Made by a program: the position numbers and the translations under genes
Assembly (NCBI RefSeq): GCF_900177295.1
Contig: NZ_FWZX01000019.1
Location: 1 to 64,000 of the forward strand
DNA length: 64,000 nucleotides
Source: Tistlia consotensis USBA 355
Lineage (GTDB): Bacteria; Pseudomonadota; Alphaproteobacteria; Kiloniellales; DSM-21159
Direction of reading: 5' to 3'
Part shown: piece after piece, positions 48,424 through 57,096 of the stretch
Layout: every line of letters begins with the position of its first letter
Numbering within the stretch: position 1 is the stretch's first letter
Notes under the pieces: model-generated
The model's input: the letters and a program-made list of their open reading frames with translations, nothing else
Database searches by the model: none
Told to the model about the DNA's origin: nothing

Positions 48424-49463
48424 CGCCGGCTTCGACGCTCCCCCCGGCGCTTCCGCCGGTCCCGGCCGCGGCGCCGGGCCGGCCGCGCCAGGTCGGCTTC
48501 CTCCTGCTCGACGGCTACGACCTGGGCAGCTTCGCCCTGCCGGCCGAGGCCTTCGCCGAGGCGCACCGGCGGCGGCCGACGCCGGGCATCGAGGTCCGCG
48601 CGGTCGGGCTGACTTCGCAGCCGGCGCGGGCGCGCAGCGGCGCCCGGGTCGCGATCCAGCAGGTCGCCGTCGAATCGCTCGACTACGCGCTGCTCTGCGT
48701 CTGCGGCGGCGAGGCCGCGATCGGCCTCGAGGCGCGCGAGCTGCTCGACTGGCTGCGCCGCCTGTCGCGCTTCGGCACGGCGCTCGCCGGGCTCGACGCC
48801 GGCGCCTGGCTGCTCGCCCGGGCCGGCCTGGCGGCGCCCGAGAGCGCCTTCGTGCAGCCGCGCCTGGCGCCGGCCTTCTTCGAGACCTTCGGCCGCCACC
48901 CGATCGCCGGCTTCGGGCACTCGGATCCCGGCGCGGTGATGACCGCGGCCGGCAGCGAGGCCGGCCTGCGGCTGGCGCTCGAGGTGATCACCGGCTGGGA
49001 GGGCGAGAGCCTGGCCGACGCCGTCGCCGGCGAGCTGGGCCGGGTGCGCGGCGCGAGCGGCGCCGGCGAGCCCGGCGGCCAGCGCCTGTCGGAGCGCCTG
49101 GGCGTGCACCACGAGGCCCTGGCGCGCTGCGTCGACGCAATGGAGCGCAACCTCGAGACGCCGCTCGACAAGCCGGCCCTGGCCCGGCTCGCCGGCGTCT
49201 CGCCGCGCCACATGGAGCGGCTGTTCCTGGGCTTCTTCCAGCAGACGCCCGGCGGCTTCTACCGCAACCTGCGCCTCGCGCGCGCCCGGCAGCTGCTCGA
49301 GCACACCGCGATGCCGGTGATGGAGGTGGCGCTGGCGACCGGCTTCCAGTCGGCCTCGCACTTCGCCCGGGCCTTCCTGGAGCTCTACGGCTGCCCGCCG
49401 AGCCGGCTCAGGCGCGAGCGCCGCCGGCGCAACGCCGACGACCTGCGGGCCCACCTGGGCTGA
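48420..49463 (+). CDS. GlxA/AraC-family transcriptional regulator (DJ-1/PfpI + AraC HTH)
   Basis: About 347 residues. The N-terminal DJ-1/PfpI-like domain runs from RQVGFLLLDGYDLGSFALPA through LLCVCGGEAAIGLEARELLD to HPIAGFGHSDPGAVMTAAGS. The C-terminal AraC double helix-turn-helix is LARLAGVSPRHMERLFLGFF and VMEVALATGFQSASHFARAF. This architecture matches GbdR/CdhR-type regulators of glycine betaine or carnitine use, which fits a window with bet/cho genes, but the effector is not proven. No ATG, GTG or TTG lies between 48301 and the domain; CTG 48420, overlapping the previous stop (CTGA), with AAGGG upstream, or GTG 48300 are the options. Confidence 0.82.
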   Translation: MTPASTLPPALPPVPAAAPGRPRQVGFLLLDGYDLGSFALPAEAFAEAHRRRPTPGIEVRAVGLTSQPARARSGARVAIQQVAVESLDYALLCVCGGEAAIGLEARELLDWLRRLSRFGTALAGLDAGAWLLARAGLAAPESAFVQPRLAPAFFETFGRHPIAGFGHSDPGAVMTAAGSEAGLRLALEVITGWEGESLADAVAGELGRVRGASGAGEPGGQRLSERLGVHHEALARCVDAMERNLETPLDKPALARLAGVSPRHMERLFLGFFQQTPGGFYRNLRLARARQLLEHTAMPVMEVALATGFQSASHFARAFLELYGCPPSRLRRERRRRNADDLRAHLG

Positions 49464-49494
49464 GGCGCCGGCGCCGGGCCGCGGCGGGCCGGGG

Positions 49495-50202
49495 TCAGGC
49501 GCGTGCGACGGCCGGCGAGTCGGCGTCGAGCGTCGCCCGGGTGAAGGTCTCGATGTAGTCGATCAGCCGGTCCGAGGCCGCGGCGGCGGCCTGCGGCTCG
49601 CCCTCGGCGATGGCGCGGGCCTGGGCGGCATGGAGCCGCGCGCAGAGCGGCAGGTCGAGGACCTGACGGTAGTGCTGGTACCAGAAGCGCCGCGACAGGC
49701 CGTGGGTCAGGCCCAGGGCCTTCAGCGCGTACTCGTTGCGGCAGCACTGCGAGATCATGGCGTTGAGCTGGCGGTCCTGGCGCATGAAGGCGACGTCGTC
49801 GTCGTCGCTCGCGGCCCGCTCCATGTCGGCGGCGAGCTCGGCGAAGGCGTGCCTCTCGGCCGGGGTCGCGCGCCGGGCGCAGAGCTGGCTCATCAGCCGC
49901 TCCAGCTCGCGGCGCACCTTCAGCAGCTCGAGCTGGCTGCGCACGTTGATCTCGGCGACCAGGATCCCGCGGCGCGGCAGGATCACCACCAGGCCCTCGC
50001 GCGCCAGGCGCTGCAGCGCCTCGCGGATCGGCGTGCGGCCGATGCCGAGCTGCTTGCTGAGCGCCGCCTCGGACAGCACCTCGCCCGGCGCCAGGCGCAG
50101 CGTCACGATCAGCTCCTCGAGCTGCCGGTAGGCCCGGTCGGTCAGGCTGCCGCCGTCGTCCGCCGGCTGCGCTTCCGGATCCGACCTGCTGCTCTCGGCC
50201 AT
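49495..50202 (-). CDS. GntR-family regulator with FCD domain
   Basis: A 235-residue GntR protein. The winged helix is AYRQLEELIVTLRLAPGEVL then LSKQLGIGRTPIREALQRLA, REGLVVILPRRGILVAEI. The C-terminal all-helical FCD ligand domain has metal-type residues in RQDRQLNAMISQCCRNEYAL and LHAAQARAIAEGEPQ. Such regulators sense carboxylic acids and often control TRAP transporters, as the divergent operon here encodes. ATG 50202 follows GAGGGAC; ATG 50214 is an alternative. The gap to the TRAP operon contains AATATATCA, related to boxes at 46.66 and 47.74 kb. Confidence 0.88.
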   Translation of the reverse strand: MAESSRSDPEAQPADDGGSLTDRAYRQLEELIVTLRLAPGEVLSEAALSKQLGIGRTPIREALQRLAREGLVVILPRRGILVAEINVRSQLELLKVRRELERLMSQLCARRATPAERHAFAELAADMERAASDDDDVAFMRQDRQLNAMISQCCRNEYALKALGLTHGLSRRFWYQHYRQVLDLPLCARLHAAQARAIAEGEPQAAAAASDRLIDYIETFTRATLDADSPAVARA

Positions 50203-50475
50203 GCCGTCCCTCATCCGTTCGTTGGTCCGCGGCCTCTCTCGACGCGTGCTCCGCCCGGCCGGAGCCGCGGTTCCTCGATACACCAGGCTGGTTGAGCCGG
50301 GCCAGTACCGCCTGCGCCGCACGGGAGGCGCGTTCGAAACTTTCTTTCCGCTTGGATGGGCATGCCGACCTTTTCAGCGTGACGAGCCGGGGTTAGAATG
50401 TCAAAAATATATCACTGGTACACGACTGGTCACGAATGACCGGTCGCCTTGGGGAAACGTCGGGGTTCCGGGAAC

Positions 50476-50778
50476 ATGAAGACCTATCGCGGCGATCGCA
50501 CGATCGACGGGCTGATGGTGACGGTCGACGGCCGGCCTCTCGATCCGCGCACCGACCTGCTGGCGCTGTCGCGCAACGGCTTCGAGTGGAGCTACGAGGG
50601 CCCCGAGCCCGCCCAGCTGGCGCTGGCGCTGCTCGCCGACCACTGGGGCGACGACGCGCGGGCGAAGGGCGCCTACCAGGCCTTCATGCGGCAGGTCGTG
50701 GCCAACTTCGGCAACGAATGGGAGATGACCGACGCCGACATCGAGGCGGCGTTGGCGGACATGCCGACGACGCGCTGA
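50476..50778 (+). CDS. DUF6166 domain protein
   Basis: A 100-residue protein beginning MKTYRGDRTIDGLMVTVDGR. The blocks LALSRNGFEWSYEGPEPAQL and ALLADHWGDDARAKGAYQAF match DUF6166 proteins, which are small and uncharacterised. It is the first gene after the GntR regulator and is followed 59 bp later by the TRAP binding-protein gene, so it may be in the same operon. Its function is not known. Confidence 0.75.
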   Translation: MKTYRGDRTIDGLMVTVDGRPLDPRTDLLALSRNGFEWSYEGPEPAQLALALLADHWGDDARAKGAYQAFMRQVVANFGNEWEMTDADIEAALADMPTTR

Positions 50779-50837
50779 GCGGCGCCGGGGCAACGGCCGT
50801 CCAGGGCGGCGCAGGACAATCAACAGGGGAGGTATCG

Positions 50838-51911
50838 ATGTTGGACATGAAGACGGGTTTGCGGGGCCTCGTGCTCGCCGCGGCGCTCGCCGTGGCGGCG
50901 GGGCTGCCCTCGGGGCACGCGCAGGCCGCCGAGCGGAGCTTCCGCATGGCGACCGGCTGGGCCGGTGGGCCGCTGATGGAGATCGGCGCCAAGGCCTTCG
51001 CCAAGAACGTCGCCGAGCTGTCGAACGGCCGCCTCGAGGTCCAGGTCTTCCCGGGCGGCACGCTGGGCCCGGCGCTGAAGGTCTCCGAGACGGTGCAGCA
51101 GGGCATCGCCGACATGGGCCACACCTGGCCCGGCTACGACTGGGGCGCCGACCCGACCGCCGTGCTGTTCGGCGGCTATGCCGGCAGCTTCGACACCGAG
51201 CACATGCTGCACTGGCTCTATCGCGGCGGCGGCAACGAGCTCTGGGCCGAGTGGCGCAAGGAGAAGTTCAACCTGGTCGCCATGCCGCTGTTCATCCGCA
51301 CCGCCGAGGCCTTCCTGCATTCGCGCAAGCCGGTGCGCACGCTCGAGGACCTGAAGGGCCTGAAGCTGCGCACCGCCGGCGCGTGGCTGGAGATCTCCAA
51401 GGAGATGGGGGCGGCGCCGGTGACGACGCCGGGCGGCGAGGTCTACACCGCTCTGGAGCGCGGCACGATCGACGCCACCGAGTGGGGCACGCTCTACGAG
51501 GACATCGCGCCGGGCTTCTACCGGGTCACCAAGTACGTGATCATCCCGGGCGTGCACCAGCCGACCGCGCCCTTCGAGCTGGTGATCAACCCGAAGGTCT
51601 GGGACAGCCTCTCCGCCGGCGACCAGGAGATCATCAGGCAGGCCGCCTTCGTCACGACGATGAACTCCTGGCTGACCATCGGCCAGGAGGACGCCAAGGC
51701 GCTGGCCTTCTATCGCGAGCAGGGCAACGAGGTGATCGAGCTGGCGCCTGAGGTCCAGTACAAGGCGCACGAGCTCGGCATCAAGTGGGCCGAGGGCCAG
51801 GCCAAGGACAATCCCTGGTTCGCCAAGGTGCTGAAGAGCCAGGAGGCCTTCGCCGACCTCTGGAAGGACGCGCACCGCTACCGCAACGTCAAGACCCAGG
51901 ACACCGAGTAG
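50838..51911 (+). CDS. dctP: TRAP transporter substrate-binding protein (DctP family)
   Basis: A 357-residue periplasmic receptor with a signal peptide ending near AQAAERS (residue 31). ATG 50838 follows GGGAGG. The receptor fold is marked by FRMATGWAGGPLMEIGAKAF, LKGLKLRTAGAWLEISKEMG (with the usual ligand-carboxylate arginine) and GEVYTALERGTIDATEWGTL. It resembles receptors for 2-oxo or alpha-keto monocarboxylates in the long aromatic-rich end of the second block, but the ligand is not certain. It captures a carboxylate for the DctQM membrane unit encoded downstream. Confidence 0.92.
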   Translation: MLDMKTGLRGLVLAAALAVAAGLPSGHAQAAERSFRMATGWAGGPLMEIGAKAFAKNVAELSNGRLEVQVFPGGTLGPALKVSETVQQGIADMGHTWPGYDWGADPTAVLFGGYAGSFDTEHMLHWLYRGGGNELWAEWRKEKFNLVAMPLFIRTAEAFLHSRKPVRTLEDLKGLKLRTAGAWLEISKEMGAAPVTTPGGEVYTALERGTIDATEWGTLYEDIAPGFYRVTKYVIIPGVHQPTAPFELVINPKVWDSLSAGDQEIIRQAAFVTTMNSWLTIGQEDAKALAFYREQGNEVIELAPEVQYKAHELGIKWAEGQAKDNPWFAKVLKSQEAFADLWKDAHRYRNVKTQDTE

Positions 51912-52034
51912 CGGCTCCGGCCGGTCGCGGGGGCGGCGGGGCGCAGGTCCCGCCGCCCTTCGGCTATCCGCCCTCCCGGTTCCGCTCCGGCCCGTTCCCG
52001 CTTCCCCCGCGCTTTCCAGGGAGCTCCTCTGTCC

Positions 52035-52613
52035 ATGCGTTCGATCGTCAAGGCCATCGAGCGCGTCACGACGAATATCGGCTACGTCACGGCGCTGATC
52101 GTGTTGCCGCTGGCCCTGGCCACCGTCTATGACGTGTTCGCCCGCTACGTGCTGCTCGAGCCCACGATCTGGGCCTTCGAGCTCGGCTACACGCTGACCG
52201 GCGCGCACTTCCTGCTGGGCGCAGCGATCACCCTGCAGCGCGGCGGCCACATCCGCATCGACCTGATCTACGCCAAGCTGCCGCCGCGCTGGCGCGCCGG
52301 GATCGACCTGGTCTGCTACCTCTTCCTGCTGCTGCCCTTCCTGGTGCTGCTGACCGACACGCTCGCGAACTATGCGTGGCAGGCGATCCAGAGCGGCGAG
52401 CGCACCGGCCAGTCGGCCTGGAACCCGCCGATCTGGCCGCTGCGCGTCATGATCTCCTCCAGCTTCGCGCTGCTCGGCCTGCAGGTCGTCGCCGAGATCA
52501 TCAAGAGCGCCGCCGTGCTGATCGGCCGGCCGCTCGACCTGGACGGGGACGGCGCCGGAGACCTGCCCGCCGAGATGTCCGACCACCCGCTGTACCGCGA
52601 ACAGGAGCTCTGA
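52035..52613 (+). CDS. dctQ: TRAP transporter small permease (DctQ family)
   Basis: A 192-residue protein with four membrane helices. The segment WAFELGYTLTGAHFLLGAAI followed by QRGGHIRIDLIYAKLP is the DctQ family pattern. It joins DctM in the inner membrane to form the sodium-driven uptake complex. It lies 123 bp after the receptor gene and 4 bp before the dctM gene, so all are one operon. Confidence 0.92.
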   Translation: MRSIVKAIERVTTNIGYVTALIVLPLALATVYDVFARYVLLEPTIWAFELGYTLTGAHFLLGAAITLQRGGHIRIDLIYAKLPPRWRAGIDLVCYLFLLLPFLVLLTDTLANYAWQAIQSGERTGQSAWNPPIWPLRVMISSSFALLGLQVVAEIIKSAAVLIGRPLDLDGDGAGDLPAEMSDHPLYREQEL

Positions 52614-52617
52614 GCGC

Positions 52618-53931
52618 ATGGAAGCCCTGCTCATGTTCCCGGCCCTGTTCCTGCTGATCTTCCTGGGATTCCCGGTCGCCTTCTCGCTGATGTCGGTCGC
52701 CTTCGTGTTCGGCGTCATGACCTTCGACCTGGCGGCCTTCTTCCAGTTCACCCAGAAGATCGAGGACGTCGCCACCAACTTCGTGCTGGCCGCGGTGCCG
52801 CTGTTCGTCTTCATGGGCGCGATGCTGGAGCGCTCGGGCATCGCCGAGTCGCTGTTCGACGCGGTCCATCTCTGGACCCGCCGGCTGCCCGGCGGCCTCG
52901 CCGTCGGCACGGTCGTGATGTGCATCATCTTCGCCGCCTCGACCGGCGTGATCGGCGCGACCGAGACCGTGGTCGGGCTGCTCGCGATCCCGGCGATGAT
53001 GCGCTTCAACTACCGCAACAGCCTGATCAGCGGCACGATCTGCGCCGGCGGCTCGCTCGGCACGATCATCCCGCCGTCGGTCGTGGTCGTGGTGCTCGGG
53101 CCGATCGCCAACGTCTCGATCGGCGACCTGATGGTCGGCATGATCATCCCCGGCCTGATCCTCTCGGCGCTCTACGTCCTCTACATCCTGGCCTACTGCC
53201 TGATCGACAAGGACGCCGGCCCGCGCGTGCCGCCCTCCGCCGACGATCCGGACCTCGCGACCAAGCTGGCGATCACGCTGAAGGCGCTGCTGCCGCCGAT
53301 GCTGATGATCGTCGCCGTGCTCGGCTCGATCATGGGCGGCATCGCGGCGCCGACCGAGGCCGCCGCCCTGGGCGCGCTCGGCTCGATCCTGCTGACCCTG
53401 CTCTACCGCCGCTTCACCCTGGCGACCTTCGGCGAGGCGCTGGTCAAGACCCTGACCGTGACCTCGATGATCATGCTGATCCTGCTGGCCGGCAGCCTGT
53501 TCACCGGCGTCTTCGCGGCGACCGGCGGCATGATGGTCATGACCGACCTGCTGAACAGCGTGAACCTCGGCCCCTGGGGCATGATCTTCCTGTTCCTGGG
53601 CATGGTCTTCATCGCCGGCTTCTTCCTGGAGTGGATCTCGATCCTGCTGATCTTCGTGCCGCTGTTCATGCCCTTCGTGAACAGCGCCGGCTTCGACCCG
53701 CTGTGGTTCTCGATGCTGATCCTGATCATGATCCAGACCAGCTACCTGACGCCGCCGATGGCGCCGGCGATCTTCTACCTGCGCGGCATCGCGCCGCCGG
53801 AGATGACGCTGCAGCAGATGTACTGGGGCGTCGTCCCCTTCATCCTGCTGCAGGTCGTCGTCATGGTCGTGGTGATGCTCTTCCCGGAGACGGTGACCTG
53901 GCTGCCCGACCAGCTGCTGGGGTTCAAGTAG
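52618..53931 (+). CDS. dctM: TRAP transporter large permease (DctM family)
   Basis: A 437-residue permease with twelve predicted helices. Blocks include FIFAASTGVIGATETVVGLL-type repeats (IIFAASTGVIGATETVVGLL), GGSLGTIIPPSVVVVVLGPI and IMGGIAAPTEAAALGALGSI, all characteristic. It carries the translocation path of the TRAP transporter and co-transports sodium with the carboxylate. It ends two bases before the convergent RNHCP gene. Confidence 0.94.
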   Translation: MEALLMFPALFLLIFLGFPVAFSLMSVAFVFGVMTFDLAAFFQFTQKIEDVATNFVLAAVPLFVFMGAMLERSGIAESLFDAVHLWTRRLPGGLAVGTVVMCIIFAASTGVIGATETVVGLLAIPAMMRFNYRNSLISGTICAGGSLGTIIPPSVVVVVLGPIANVSIGDLMVGMIIPGLILSALYVLYILAYCLIDKDAGPRVPPSADDPDLATKLAITLKALLPPMLMIVAVLGSIMGGIAAPTEAAALGALGSILLTLLYRRFTLATFGEALVKTLTVTSMIMLILLAGSLFTGVFAATGGMMVMTDLLNSVNLGPWGMIFLFLGMVFIAGFFLEWISILLIFVPLFMPFVNSAGFDPLWFSMLILIMIQTSYLTPPMAPAIFYLRGIAPPEMTLQQMYWGVVPFILLQVVVMVVVMLFPETVTWLPDQLLGFK

Positions 53932-53932
53932 G

Positions 53933-54247
53933 CTAGCTGCGCGGGTCGGCGCGGCCGCGCGCGACCGCCAGGATCGCGGCGAAGTCGTCGGCCGGGCTGG
54001 CGCGGTTGCGCTTCTCCAGGCCGCAGCGCTCGCAGCGGTGCGTGATCAGGTAGCCCCTGGCCCGGCTCTCGACCGCGACCGGGCGCATCGCGCCGCCGCA
54101 GCCGGCGGCGCGGTCGCCGGGATCGAGGTCGACGTGCTTGCTCCACAGGCAGGCCGGGCAGTGGTTGGTGAAGCCGTCGCCGGTCACCGCGCGGCCGCAA
54201 TGCTCGCAGACGAAATCCTCGACTCGGCGCTGGAATCGTTTGGCCAA
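53933..54247 (-). CDS. RNHCP zinc-ribbon domain protein
   Basis: A 104-residue protein starting at TTG 54247 after GGGAG. It has the RNHCP domain order: FVCEHCGRAVTGDGFTNHCP (first CxxC pair and C-P), CLWSKHVDLDPGDRAAGCGG, and HRCERCGLEKRNRASPADDF with the second CxxC pair. It would bind zinc. The family is uncharacterised, with a suggested role in RNA or protein interaction only. It converges on dctM and is divergent from the MipA gene. An in-frame open stretch upstream is not coding. Confidence 0.82.
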   Translation of the reverse strand: MAKRFQRRVEDFVCEHCGRAVTGDGFTNHCPACLWSKHVDLDPGDRAAGCGGAMRPVAVESRARGYLITHRCERCGLEKRNRASPADDFAAILAVARGRADPRS

Positions 54248-54351
54248 GGGAACTCCCGAACCGGGGATTGTTAACCTGCCGGGTCGCCACATATTGACGA
54301 AGCGCCCGTGCGGATCGATTGCACGGAGCGCGCTCGAGCGAAAGGGGCAAG

Positions 54352-55167
54352 ATGCGGGTTCGAACTCTGGCTGCTGCGGTTCTGGGGAGCGGCCTGCTGC
54401 TTGGCGGCCTTTCGGCACGGGCCGCCGACTGGGAGGGCGAGCGCGATCCTCACGCCCTCCACGGCTCGCTGTCCCTGGGCGGCGGCCTCGCGCCGGACTA
54501 CGAGGGCTCGAACCACTACCAAGCGGTTCCGGCGCCCGCGGCGCGGTTGACGTGGCGCGGCTTCGGGCTGTCCACGCGCGGTACCTCGGTGCAGCTCGAC
54601 CTGCTGCCGCCGTCGGACGTGTTCGGCGGCCCGCTGTTCAACTACCGATTCGGGCGCAGCAGCGTCGCGGACTCCCGGGTCGACCGCCTGCCGGGCATCG
54701 ACGGCGCCTTCGAGGCCGGCGCCTTCTTCGGGGTCAAGCTGTCGACCGGCGAGGACCCGCGCGAGAACTTCGTGCCGATGGTCGAGTTCCTGCACGACGT
54801 CAGCGGCACCCACGACGGCTGGCTCGCCACCGGACGGATCTCGCAGACCTTCGTACCCTGGCGGCCGCTGTCGGTGCGGGTGGGGGTCTCGACGACCTAC
54901 GCCAGCGAGACCTACGAGCAGACCTATTTCGGCGTCAGCCAGGCCGGGGCCGCGGCGAGCGGTCTCGCGCCCTACAGCCCGGGCGGCGGCTTCAAGGACG
55001 TCAGCGTGAGTGCCGGCTTCGACTTCAGCCTGTCGAAGAGCTGGAGCGTCGGGCCGACGTTGGTCTACAAGCGCCTGCTCGGCGACGCCGCCGACAGCCC
55101 GATCGTCAGGGACGCGGGCTCGGCCGACCAGTTCGTCGGCTTCCTCGGCACGACCTGGCGGTTCTGA
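54352..55167 (+). CDS. MipA/OmpV-family outer membrane protein
   Basis: A 271-residue outer membrane beta-barrel with a signal peptide (VRTLAAAVLGSGLLLGGLSA, cleaved near ARAAD). The mature protein opens SLGGGLAPDYEGSNHYQAVP, the MipA/OmpV hallmark, and ends with a terminal aromatic residue (TTWRF) as expected for BAM-inserted barrels. Members are porin-like or scaffold MltA-interacting proteins. Start ATG 54352 follows AAAGGGG. It stands alone; no MltA gene nearby. Confidence 0.88.
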   Translation: MRVRTLAAAVLGSGLLLGGLSARAADWEGERDPHALHGSLSLGGGLAPDYEGSNHYQAVPAPAARLTWRGFGLSTRGTSVQLDLLPPSDVFGGPLFNYRFGRSSVADSRVDRLPGIDGAFEAGAFFGVKLSTGEDPRENFVPMVEFLHDVSGTHDGWLATGRISQTFVPWRPLSVRVGVSTTYASETYEQTYFGVSQAGAAASGLAPYSPGGGFKDVSVSAGFDFSLSKSWSVGPTLVYKRLLGDAADSPIVRDAGSADQFVGFLGTTWRF

Positions 55168-55286
55168 GCGGGCTTCCGAGGGCCGCTGCGCTTCCTCTTC
55201 CTGCGGAGCCGTGACCTGGTCGGGCTCCGGCGGGAGGTTGCCGAGCCGCAGTCGCGTGGCCGCGCGCAAGCCGGCCTGCCGTCGGA

Positions 55287-56957
55287 CTACCGCTGCTGCG
55301 TCTCCCAGTCCGGGTGGATCCAGACCGGCGCCTCGGAGCGGGGCAGGGATGCCTTGCCGCGGATCGCGTCCGAGAGCTTCTCGGCCAGCATGATGGTCGG
55401 CGCATTGAGGTTGCCCGAGGGGATCGAGGGCATGATCGAGGCGTCGACCACGCGCAGGCCCTCGAGGCCGTGGACCCGGCCCTCGCCGTCGACCACCGCC
55501 ATCGAGTCGCCGGCCGGGCCCATCTTGCAGGTGCAGGAGGGGTGGTAGGCGCTCTCGCCGTGCTCGCGCACGAAGGCGTCGATCTCGGCGTCGCTCTGCG
55601 CCCGCGGGCCGGGCGCCAGCTCCTCGCCGCGCAGGCCGTCGAAGGCCTTCTGCCGGAAGATCTCGCGGGTCAGGCGCACGGCGTCGCGCATCTCCTGCCG
55701 GTCGTTCTCCGTCTCGTTGTAGTTGAAGACGAAGCGCGGTGCCTGGCGCCAGTCGGCGCTGTCGAGCCACAGCCGGCCGCGGCTGGTCGGGCGCATCGGC
55801 CCGACGTGGGCCTGGAAGCCGTGGCCGGCGGCCGGCGCCGTGCCGGCGTAGGTGATCGCGATCGGCAGGAAGTGGTACTGCAGGTTCGGGTGCTCGATGC
55901 CGGCGCGGCTGCGGATGAAGCCGCCGACCTCGAACTGGTTGGAGGTGCCGGGGCCGCGGCGCAGGAACAGCCACTCGGCGCCGACCCTGAGCTTGTTCCA
56001 GGGCTTGAGCAGCGGATAGAGCGAGACCGGCTGGGTCGCCGCGTACTGGACGTAGATCTCCAGGTGGTCCTGCAGGTTCTCGCCGACGCCGGGCAGCTCG
56101 GCGACGACCTCGATGCCGAGGTCGCGGAGCTGGTCGGCCGGGCCGACGCCGGACAGCAGCAGCAGGTGCGGCGAGCCGATGGCGCCGCCCGAGAGGATGA
56201 CCTCGCGGCCGGCGCGCGCGACCTGCTGCCGTCCGTCCGCGACGTAGTCGACGCCGACGGCGCGCCGGCCCTCGAAGACGATCCGGCGGCTCTGGGCGCG
56301 GGTCACGACCGTCAGGTTCGGCCGTGCCATGGCCGGGCGCAGGTAGCCCTTGGCGGCGGACCAGCGCTCGCCCTTCCAGCTGGTCTGGTCCATCCGGCCG
56401 ATGCCTTCCTGGCGGTAGCCGTTCATGTCCTCGGTGATGAAGTAGCCGGCCTGCCGCCCGGCCTCGATCCAGGCCTTCGACAGCGGCGTCGTGACGTCGC
56501 CGGCCGAGACCTTGAGCGGTCCCGAGTCGCCGCGGTATTCGTCGGCGCCGAACTCGTGGCTCTGGGCGCGCCGGAAGTAGGGCAGGCAGTCGGCATAGGA
56601 CCAGTTGGACAGGCCCGACTGGGCCCAGCGGTCGTAGTCGCGGGCATGGCCGCGCACGTAGGCCATGCCGTTGATCGAGGAGGAGCCGCCCAGCACCTTG
56701 CCGCGCGGCTGGATGATCCGCCGGTTGTCCATGAAGGGCTCGGGCTCGGACTCGAAGGCCCAGTTGTAGCGCGTGCCCTTGAGCGGCTCGGCGAAGGCCA
56801 GCGGCATGTGGATCTGCCAGCTCATCAGGCCCTTGTCGGGCCCGCCGGCCTCGAGCAGCAGCACCGAGACCTGCGGATCCTCGGTCAGCCGCGCCGCCAG
56901 CACGCAGCCCGCCGAGCCGGCGCCGACGATGACGTAGTCGTAAACCTTGTCGCTCAT
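55287..56957 (-). CDS. betA: Choline dehydrogenase
   Basis: A 556-residue GMC oxidoreductase that oxidises choline to betaine aldehyde. The FAD motif [16 protein letters not shown] is at residues 9-24; GMC signature 1 is [20 protein letters not shown]; signature 2 is [20 protein letters not shown]. The catalytic histidine lies in [14 protein letters not shown]. The protein is full length and starts at ATG 56957. It belongs to the leftward betI-betB-betA locus, separated from betB by a palindromic repeat. The ChoX-type transporter genes downstream in the window supply choline. Confidence 0.9.
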   Translation of the reverse strand: MSDKVYDYVIVGAGSAGCVLAARLTEDPQVSVLLLEAGGPDKGLMSWQIHMPLAFAEPLKGTRYNWAFESEPEPFMDNRRIIQPRGKVLGGSSSINGMAYVRGHARDYDRWAQSGLSNWSYADCLPYFRRAQSHEFGADEYRGDSGPLKVSAGDVTTPLSKAWIEAGRQAGYFITEDMNGYRQEGIGRMDQTSWKGERWSAAKGYLRPAMARPNLTVVTRAQSRRIVFEGRRAVGVDYVADGRQQVARAGREVILSGGAIGSPHLLLLSGVGPADQLRDLGIEVVAELPGVGENLQDHLEIYVQYAATQPVSLYPLLKPWNKLRVGAEWLFLRRGPGTSNQFEVGGFIRSRAGIEHPNLQYHFLPIAITYAGTAPAAGHGFQAHVGPMRPTSRGRLWLDSADWRQAPRFVFNYNETENDRQEMRDAVRLTREIFRQKAFDGLRGEELAPGPRAQSDAEIDAFVREHGESAYHPSCTCKMGPAGDSMAVVDGEGRVHGLEGLRVVDASIMPSIPSGNLNAPTIMLAEKLSDAIRGKASLPRSEAPVWIHPDWETQQR

Positions 56958-56994
56958 GCTCTTGCTCTCTCGCGGACCGTCCCTGCCGGTCTGC

Positions 56995-57085
56995 TCCATC
57001 CTTCGACAGGCTCGGGACGAAGCGGAGGTCCGCGCCGCACCGCCATTCGCTTCACCCTGAGCCTGTCGAAGGGTGGAGCGAAGCC
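56995..57085. repeat. Inverted dispersed repeat between betB and betA
   Basis: CTTCGACAGGCTCGGGACGA (57001-57020) faces CCTGAGCCTGTCGAAGGGTG (57057-57076). This is the same element as the pair at 46.7-46.8 kb. It fills most of the gap inside the bet operon and can form a strong hairpin, which may lower or separate betA expression. Confidence 0.75.
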
Positions 57086-57096
57086 TCACCGGCCCT

